Origin: Vibrio mimicus CAIM 602
Lineage (GTDB): Bacteria; Pseudomonadota; Gammaproteobacteria; Enterobacterales; Vibrionaceae
Assembly (NCBI RefSeq): GCF_000338875.1
Contig: NZ_AOMO01000030.1
Span: 62,052 to 126,051 of the forward strand
Length of the DNA: 64,000 nt
Reading direction: 5' to 3'
Shown piece by piece: positions 59,095-64,000 of this stretch. The position numbers and the translations under genes are program-made. Every line of letters starts with the position of its first letter. The first letter of the stretch is position 1. The notes beneath the pieces were generated by a model, which saw nothing but the letters and a program-made list of their open reading frames with translations, was not told the DNA's origin and did not search any database.

Positions 59095-59670
59095 TTATTG
59101 AGTCAGTGCTGCCAAGTTAGCTGGACGATAGTAAACGGATTTGAGCACTTTACCCTGACGAATGGTTTTTGACTCAGAGATAAAATCTTCGGCACATTTT
59201 GCAATGATGTACTGACCTTGGTGAACCGCCATCAGTTTGATGCCTTGTTCTGCATAGAACTTCTCAGTATCTAAATACTCTTGCTCGTTACGGCACACTT
59301 TGCTCATGTTGGAGCTATGCACTTCATCCCAGCAAGGTAGGAATTCGATGTTTAAGTTATTGGCGACATGCAGAAGAAGATCAATTAGATAGCTGATGGC
59401 GAGATTGTCTTCTATTTTAGATTGCCCCAAATGCACCAGTCGTCCCATAAGGACGTATACGGTATCCACAATTGCATCCGCTTGTTCGGTTTTATTATCG
59501 GCTTGTGCAAGTTCCGTCAGTTCTTCGATCGCCAAAGAGGTGTGTAAGGTGTCTGCCTGCTCGTTTAAGGTTTGTGGTGCGGCGACGGGCAGATCAAAGG
59601 TTTGACGAAATTCACTGATATCACGATATAAGTGGTCGAAGATCTCTTGCGTCAGCTTAGTTAATTGCAT
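59095..59670 (-). CDS. MazG-like nucleoside triphosphate pyrophosphohydrolase
   Basis: A 191-residue cytosolic protein with the all-alpha NTP-PPase pattern: EELTELAQADN followed by EQADAIVDTVYVLMG, i.e. the ExxE...ExxD metal-binding motif that hydrolyses (d)NTPs to NMPs. A C-terminal region with YIIAKCAEDFISES is unusual for MazG. It may act as a housecleaning enzyme; which nucleotide it prefers is unknown. Monocistronic. Confidence 0.78.
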   Translation of the reverse strand: MQLTKLTQEIFDHLYRDISEFRQTFDLPVAAPQTLNEQADTLHTSLAIEELTELAQADNKTEQADAIVDTVYVLMGRLVHLGQSKIEDNLAISYLIDLLLHVANNLNIEFLPCWDEVHSSNMSKVCRNEQEYLDTEKFYAEQGIKLMAVHQGQYIIAKCAEDFISESKTIRQGKVLKSVYYRPANLAALTQ

Positions 59671-59778
59671 GCTTGTGTTCCGGATGGTGTTTAACAGGAG
59701 GGCAAGTGTAACAAAGCTTGCTAAGTGGGGCTATTGCCGAGAATAGATTGGGGAGATAAAATTCATGTGGAAAAACAA

Positions 59779-59798
59779 AAGGCGCGAAAACGCGCCTT
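59779..59798 (-). terminator. Rho-independent terminator after the DUF2750 gene
   Basis: AAGGCGCG / CGCGCCTT stem with loop AAAA, minus-strand tail TTGTTTTTCC; 47 bases beyond the stop at 59846. Confidence 0.88.
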
Positions 59799-59845
59799 AT
59801 CGGTAGGGAGAACCGAAATACCAATTAACCTACATAGGGAATAGG

Positions 59846-60196
59846 TTATAGGTAGAGTTTGGCCAGTTGTGATGGCTCTAATTCTTTACCTTCAAGACTC
59901 GCGTTCCAGTTTGGTCCAACTAAAACACCATCTTCATCGAGCGTGATTAACCAATCTTCTACAAACACATCAAGCGGGATTTCAACGACTTCAAAGTCAG
60001 CCCACTCTTCAACATTATGAATTTGCGCATCTTCTTTAGATGACCAGAAAGGCATCACTTCACTTTCTTCAAATTCAGTCGATTCACAAGAGAGCCAACC
60101 TTCTTCGTTACGTAAACCCCAAACAAGTTGGTTTTCTTGGGTTTCTTGAATAAACAGCGCTAGATTCGCGTCGATATCTGCCGTTAATTTGCTCAT
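59846..60196 (-). CDS. DUF2750 family protein
   Basis: A 116-residue acidic cytosolic protein from ATG 60196 (MSKLTADIDANL; GAGAGAAC site), better supported than the ATG-free extension to 60241. The central VWGLRNEEGWLSCESTEFEE and PFWSSKEDAQ match the DUF2750 family as I know it. No catalytic motif is visible and no function is known. Monocistronic. Confidence 0.8.
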   Translation of the reverse strand: MSKLTADIDANLALFIQETQENQLVWGLRNEEGWLSCESTEFEESEVMPFWSSKEDAQIHNVEEWADFEVVEIPLDVFVEDWLITLDEDGVLVGPNWNASLEGKELEPSQLAKLYL

Positions 60197-60399
60197 TTTG
60201 TTCTCTCGCAGTAGATAATGCCGTAAGGGTAGCACTTTCATCGAAGAATGCCCACGACGATCTCTGCCTGCCGATGAAAAGAGTAATCCCTTCCTACTTG
60301 AAGTTACAGCGTGATTAGCGAAGTTCTCACATCAATCACAGAGTTTCTATGCTGATGAGATTCACCGCCCAGCTGTAACTCCAGTCGTTTAGGCCATTT

Positions 60400-62010
60400 T
60401 CACAATTTAAACGTCGTCAATTTCTGGTCGAGCTGGCGAGATAAATCAGCGAGCTTCTCACTCTCTTCGGCCAGATAAGTGGCTGCTTGCGACATTTCAA
60501 GCGCCGCATCATTAATGCCACTCACATTGCGGTTCATCTCTTCAGCCACCGCGCTTTGTTCTTCAGCAGCTGTGGCAATTTGTGTGGCTTTGTCACTGAC
60601 ATGCTGAATATGGTTAACGATGAGTGATAAGTCACTGCCCGCATTTTCAGCGGTTGAAACACTGTTTGCCGCCAAATCCTGACTTTTCTGCATGGCACTT
60701 GCGGTGCTCACCGCGAGTTGCTGTAAACGGTTAATCATAGTTTGGATTTCGTCAGTGGAGTGGTGAGTCCGGCTGGCCAAATTACGCACTTCGTCCGCAA
60801 CCACCGCAAAGCCGCGGCCTTGATCGCCCGCTCGCGCCGCTTCTATCGCTGCATTCAAGGCGAGTAGGTTGGTTTGCTCTGAAATCCCGCTAATCACCGA
60901 GGTGACTTCACTAATCTGCATTACGCCTTCTTTGAGTTTGTTGACTTGGTCTGTGGCGATTCCAAGCTCAACAGACAAGGCACGAATGCTATCAACACTG
61001 GAATGGACGTCTTTATCGCCCAAATTCGCTTCTTTACTGGCATCAAGCGTATCGCGGGCGGTATCTTCTGCATGCCCAGCCACATCGGCTACGGTGGCCG
61101 TCATTTGGTTCATTGCTGTGGCGAGCTGGCTTAATTGATCACGCTGAGACACGACGGCTTGGCTTGTTTCTTCTGCGGAGGAAGCAATGCGAATGGCGGC
61201 CTCTGCGACGGAGGAGGCCGATTGCACCGACTCGACTAAAGCAACACGCACGGATGAGATACTGTCGTTAATACGTCGAGCAACGATACCAAGTTCATCG
61301 GTTCCCGTAACAGGGATTTGGGCTGTAAGATCGCCTTGTGCGACTTTCTTCATGGCATCTTTGATGGTGTCGAGTGGTTGAATAATAGCTCGACTGATGA
61401 CCACTCCAAGGCCGACCATGATGAGAGTGACCACCAAAGTGGCTAACCCCATATTAAGGAACTGTTGGTAGACTGCGTGTTCAATATCATCCAGCAGCAT
61501 ACCTGAACCTAAAATCCACCCCCAAGGTGCAAATCCACTAACGTAAGAAAGCTTATCGGCAGGCTTGCCTTGCTGATTTTTCCAAGGGTAGATGAGTGAA
61601 CCTTGCTGACCATTACGAGCAAGCTCAACCATGGTGAACCAGAATTGCCCTTCTGTGTCTGCACCCGCAGTGCCCATCTGCTTGCCAACTAAATCCTGTC
61701 GAATCGGATGTACAACCGTAAAACGAGATTCATCGATCACGAACATGTAGTTGTTGCCATCAAATCGCAGTGCATTGATTAGGGCTCTGGATTGCTCTTG
61801 AGCTTGCTCTTTAGGCAAGGTTTGATTGAGGTAAGCAATTTGAGAAAGCGTACTTTCGATGACGGCTTTCAAACGAGCTTCCCGTTCAGCAACGAGATTT
61901 TCTTGTAAGGCATTCGCGGAAATGAGTAGTAAGCTCAAAAATCCGACAATACCGACGATAACAATTGCGGCCAGTTTATAACTGACCTTGATATTCTCTA
62001 GCTTCAACAT
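60400..62010 (-). CDS. Methyl-accepting chemotaxis protein with single Cache domain
   Basis: A 536-residue chemoreceptor from ATG 62010 (AGGTGG site); upstream in-frame codons back to 62160 are not MCP-like. It has a membrane segment (about 11-33), a periplasmic sCache domain (about 35-180; [36 protein letters not shown]), a second membrane segment (about 185-208), HAMP (about 209-262) and a signalling domain with the hairpin tip ([40 protein letters not shown]). It should signal through CheA/CheW. The ligand is unknown; sCache receptors often bind organic acids or pyruvate. Confidence 0.94.
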   Translation of the reverse strand: MLKLENIKVSYKLAAIVIVGIVGFLSLLLISANALQENLVAEREARLKAVIESTLSQIAYLNQTLPKEQAQEQSRALINALRFDGNNYMFVIDESRFTVVHPIRQDLVGKQMGTAGADTEGQFWFTMVELARNGQQGSLIYPWKNQQGKPADKLSYVSGFAPWGWILGSGMLLDDIEHAVYQQFLNMGLATLVVTLIMVGLGVVISRAIIQPLDTIKDAMKKVAQGDLTAQIPVTGTDELGIVARRINDSISSVRVALVESVQSASSVAEAAIRIASSAEETSQAVVSQRDQLSQLATAMNQMTATVADVAGHAEDTARDTLDASKEANLGDKDVHSSVDSIRALSVELGIATDQVNKLKEGVMQISEVTSVISGISEQTNLLALNAAIEAARAGDQGRGFAVVADEVRNLASRTHHSTDEIQTMINRLQQLAVSTASAMQKSQDLAANSVSTAENAGSDLSLIVNHIQHVSDKATQIATAAEEQSAVAEEMNRNVSGINDAALEMSQAATYLAEESEKLADLSRQLDQKLTTFKL

Positions 62011-62200
62011 GACGTTACCACCTGACTGAGCATTGTAATGATCGGGTGTCTTATTTGGCTGCGTTATTGTTTGTATGGGATGGCCGATAAGATCTAATAA
62101 AAGAATGGATGACAACGTGTGATTTGCCAGTTGTAGGGTGTGATTTGTTAACTGGCTCAACTATCTGGTGAGAATGAGTGTAATTGCTTAAGTTTGAGAA

Positions 62201-62216
62201 GGGAGGCGTACCTCCC
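62201..62216 (-). terminator. Hairpin after the GcvR-like gene
   Basis: GGGAGG / CCTCCC stem with loop CGTA, about 18 bases downstream of the stop at 62235. The minus-strand tail TTCTC is only weakly T-rich. Confidence 0.5.
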
Positions 62217-62234
62217 TCTTTGGGTGGGAGTGAT

Positions 62235-62747
62235 TTAAGCTTCGAGTGTGACGCGAGTATCTTCACTCAATGCTTCGAGCTCTTTAACTACATCATCGAT
62301 TTCAGTATTAACAGGTAAACGCATCGCGACATTGGCAGTAAACAGGCTTGAACTGATGCCTCCGCCGCCAGCAATAAATACGCGTTGGCAATCCATATCA
62401 AGAATGCTGATCCCTTGACCATCTAATAGATGAGTAATTTCGTTGACAATACCCGCACGGTCATTGGCATCAAGCCGTATTTGGTAAACCGTATCACTCT
62501 TGTGAACGTGCGGATCTGAATCGGTAATTTCAACTAACAGTCCAGGGAATGATTGGAAAGCTTCTTTAACGGTGCCTGCGTTTCCCTTAGGTAACTCTAT
62601 CTTGATTACAGCAGCAACGCTGTCTTCGATGAAATTCACCTTACTGATGAGCCATTTTCCACCATTTTCGTGAGTAACGGCAGCCAGTTGTTTTATTGTG
62701 GCTGGTGTCGCTTTTCCGACAAAGTTAACAATGAATGTGCTGTTCAT
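62235..62747 (-). CDS. ACT-domain protein of the GcvR (glycine cleavage repressor) type
   Basis: A 170-residue protein with two ACT-like halves: residues about 3-80 and about 88-165 (YQIRLDANDRAGIVNEITHLLDGQGISI). Two ACT domains without a DNA-binding part are the layout of GcvR, which binds GcvA and responds to glycine. This is a divergent member, perhaps a paralogue, since the binding partner gcvA is not nearby. Tandem palindromes lie upstream at 62798-62830. It is a single gene. Confidence 0.82.
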   Translation of the reverse strand: MNSTFIVNFVGKATPATIKQLAAVTHENGGKWLISKVNFIEDSVAAVIKIELPKGNAGTVKEAFQSFPGLLVEITDSDPHVHKSDTVYQIRLDANDRAGIVNEITHLLDGQGISILDMDCQRVFIAGGGGISSSLFTANVAMRLPVNTEIDDVVKELEALSEDTRVTLEA

Positions 62748-62797
62748 GTTGGCCTCCTGACAAGGAATTCACGTTGCTCGCTCTTTGAGTGTAGGAG

Positions 62798-62830
62798 CTT
62801 AACTCAGTTAAGAATTGACCAAGGTCAATT
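62798..62830. promoter_or_regulatory. Tandem palindromes upstream of the GcvR-like gene
   Basis: CTTAACTCAGTTAAG (62798-62812, 6-bp arms) is followed without a gap by AATTGACCAAGGTCAATT (62813-62830, 8-bp arms). TTGAC-N4-GTCAA resembles an FNR/CRP-family half-site variant. Position -51 to -83 relative to the start suits an operator. Confidence 0.5.
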
Positions 62831-62937
62831 TTCAAGCAGGCAGTGTCAACAGAGAGACAATAATTCTACTTGCACCACAGATTTGTTGATGAAGCAGAAT
62901 CTTAGAGAGATGGCGGCTGATAAATGTGAAAACAAAA

Positions 62938-62961
62938 CAGGCTACACCTTTGTGTAGCCTG
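62938..62961 (-). terminator. Rho-independent terminator after the DUF3943 gene
   Basis: CAGGCTACA / TGTAGCCTG stem with loop of six, minus-strand tail TTTTGTTTTC; 9 bases after the stop at 62971. Confidence 0.9.
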
Positions 62962-62970
62962 CTTAAAAAA

Positions 62971-63867
62971 TTAGAACGTGATCTTAAGATTCATTCCATA
63001 GTATTGAGAATCGTATGGCGCGCCAGCATCCAAGGCGAATCTTGCCGCATCAGGGTTATTAGCCCAAGTACTGCTTTGGAAAGAGACATCAGCAGAGCCT
63101 CCCCACGCATTGCTAACCCAACCATGAATATGACCAATCGGATTGAGGAAGAATAAAGTTACACCACCGACGGTATCTGAACCCATCACTTCACCACCGT
63201 TGGCTACAATGTTTTGTTCCGCTTCAAACATCAGCTCACCGACAACGGCTCCGAAGAATGGCGTGATGAAGATATCTTGCCATGAAGGAACTTCAGCGAA
63301 AGCTTCGACTCCATATTCCCAGAAGAAAGTCGACATGGTGGCAGAGTAAAGGAAAGACTCAAATTCATTAAATCCAGCATGACGTGCCGCAGTGTAATAA
63401 ACACCACCGAAGTACGGATGCATGATGTAGTTGAGGAAGTGTTCGTCGCGATCCCAAGTTGGGCCTGAACTGACATTATCTTTCCACTTTTTGCCAAGAC
63501 CACTGAGTTTGCGATCTTCTGCATCCCATTTAGTGATGGATTCAGGGAGCAAAGTCATCAATCCAGCAGTCATAACACTCAAACCGAGGATGGTATAAGT
63601 TTGGCCTTTTAGGTAATCCCAATCGCGGGTGTCTTGCACCATTAAATATTTGGGAAGTGGCTCATCGACTTCGAGTGTCGGAGCATCGTTCAGGCTCATA
63701 GAAAAAGGATCACCGAGAGAGTCGGTATAATAATTGCTTGAATAGCAGCCGGTCTGCTCACAGCCTAATTGGTAGGCAAAATCAGATTGGAAGTTCACAT
63801 CTTGTTGTGCGTTTACGCAGGCAGAAAATGTCAACAACATCATGGAGGTGATGTTTTTCTTGAGCAC
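62971..63867 (-). CDS. DUF3943 family exported protein
   Basis: A 298-residue exported protein with a signal peptide (about 1-20, VNA cleavage). It has a hydrophobic stretch near 93-107, then YIMHPYFGGVYYTAARHAGF and FWEYGVEAFAEVPSWQDIFITP with E/W/H-rich conserved blocks, matching what I know as DUF3943. C-terminal SQYYGMNLKITF ends in an aromatic strand as outer-membrane proteins do. It is followed directly by its terminator. Function unknown. Confidence 0.82.
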   Translation of the reverse strand: MLKKNITSMMLLTFSACVNAQQDVNFQSDFAYQLGCEQTGCYSSNYYTDSLGDPFSMSLNDAPTLEVDEPLPKYLMVQDTRDWDYLKGQTYTILGLSVMTAGLMTLLPESITKWDAEDRKLSGLGKKWKDNVSSGPTWDRDEHFLNYIMHPYFGGVYYTAARHAGFNEFESFLYSATMSTFFWEYGVEAFAEVPSWQDIFITPFFGAVVGELMFEAEQNIVANGGEVMGSDTVGGVTLFFLNPIGHIHGWVSNAWGGSADVSFQSSTWANNPDAARFALDAGAPYDSQYYGMNLKITF

Positions 63868-64000
63868 AGATGTCTCCAGTTAAAGGTAATATGTCGATCA
63901 GGTTCACAATTATCCATAAAACCCATCAACAAGAAAACTGCTAATTCAAGGTTGTTTGAAATTGCTTAATGGATAAAACGTTCTTTTCTAATCGCCTATT

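Overview
The window is ordinary core chromosome of a Vibrio, almost certainly Vibrio cholerae or a very close relative. The evidence is specific gene content read from the translations. It holds the secreted protease VesB with a GlyGly-CTERM tail, and the alarmone synthetase RelV with its five published essential residues at exactly the published positions. It also holds a bacteriohemerythrin diguanylate cyclase, VarA/UvrY-UvrC-PgsA followed by a tRNA cluster, and the hut, cob and btu loci. As I remember it, the gene order matches roughly VC1184 to VC1250 of V. cholerae chromosome 1. I see no prophage, insertion sequence, integron cassette, CRISPR array or defence island, and no previously undescribed multi-gene system.

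Layout. 1-5.8 kb: tail of a class V aminotransferase, a membrane diguanylate cyclase, sanA, a small membrane protein, NAD-malic enzyme maeA and a small unknown gene. 5.9-11.7 kb (mostly minus strand): purC with a PurR box, a SulA-like gene with a LexA box, a zinc-ribbon-like small protein, a Sel1/J-domain membrane protein, an OmpA-like lipoprotein, a DUF2786 protein and a CheX-like protein. 11.8-17.2 kb (plus): ydiJ-type oxidoreductase, a methyltransferase-like membrane protein and vesB. 17.2-24.4 kb (minus): a DUF3581 protein and the histidine utilisation cluster hutC-hutI-hutG-hutU-hutH with two HutC-type operators. 24.5-32.0 kb: DUF3187 protein, dsDNA-mimic protein, yeiP, a nucleotidyltransferase, an EIIC-EAL fusion and polB. 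32.3-36.1 kb: varA-uvrC-pgsA and tRNA-Cys/Gly/Leu/Gly. 36.3-44.3 kb: hemerythrin-GGDEF, GNAT, pheST, ihfA, relV and tpm. 44.3-52.5 kb: purT with a PurR box, AEC transporter, cdd, lrgAB, sbcB, tcyP and msrB. 52.6-59.0 kb: a candidate 28-residue peptide gene, cobTSU-cobC, astE and btuCD. 59.1-63.9 kb: MazG-like protein, DUF2750 protein, a chemoreceptor, a GcvR-like ACT protein and a DUF3943 protein.

The most striking feature of the sequence is technical. Seven genes (purC, ydiJ, hutU, tpm, lrgA, tcyP, cobS) carry in total eight one-base frameshifts. Each sits in or beside a homopolymer run, and in each case the other frame continues the family sequence. This pattern, about one per 8 kb and mostly deletions, points to homopolymer-length sequencing error more than to gene decay, although decay cannot be excluded from sequence alone.

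Functionally, several genes share regulators or signals. PurR boxes precede both purC and purT. HutC boxes bracket hutC and precede the hutIGUH genes. Three genes make or break cyclic di-GMP, one makes (p)ppGpp, and VarA is a global regulator. The cob genes and btuCD form a corrinoid uptake and salvage set around astE.
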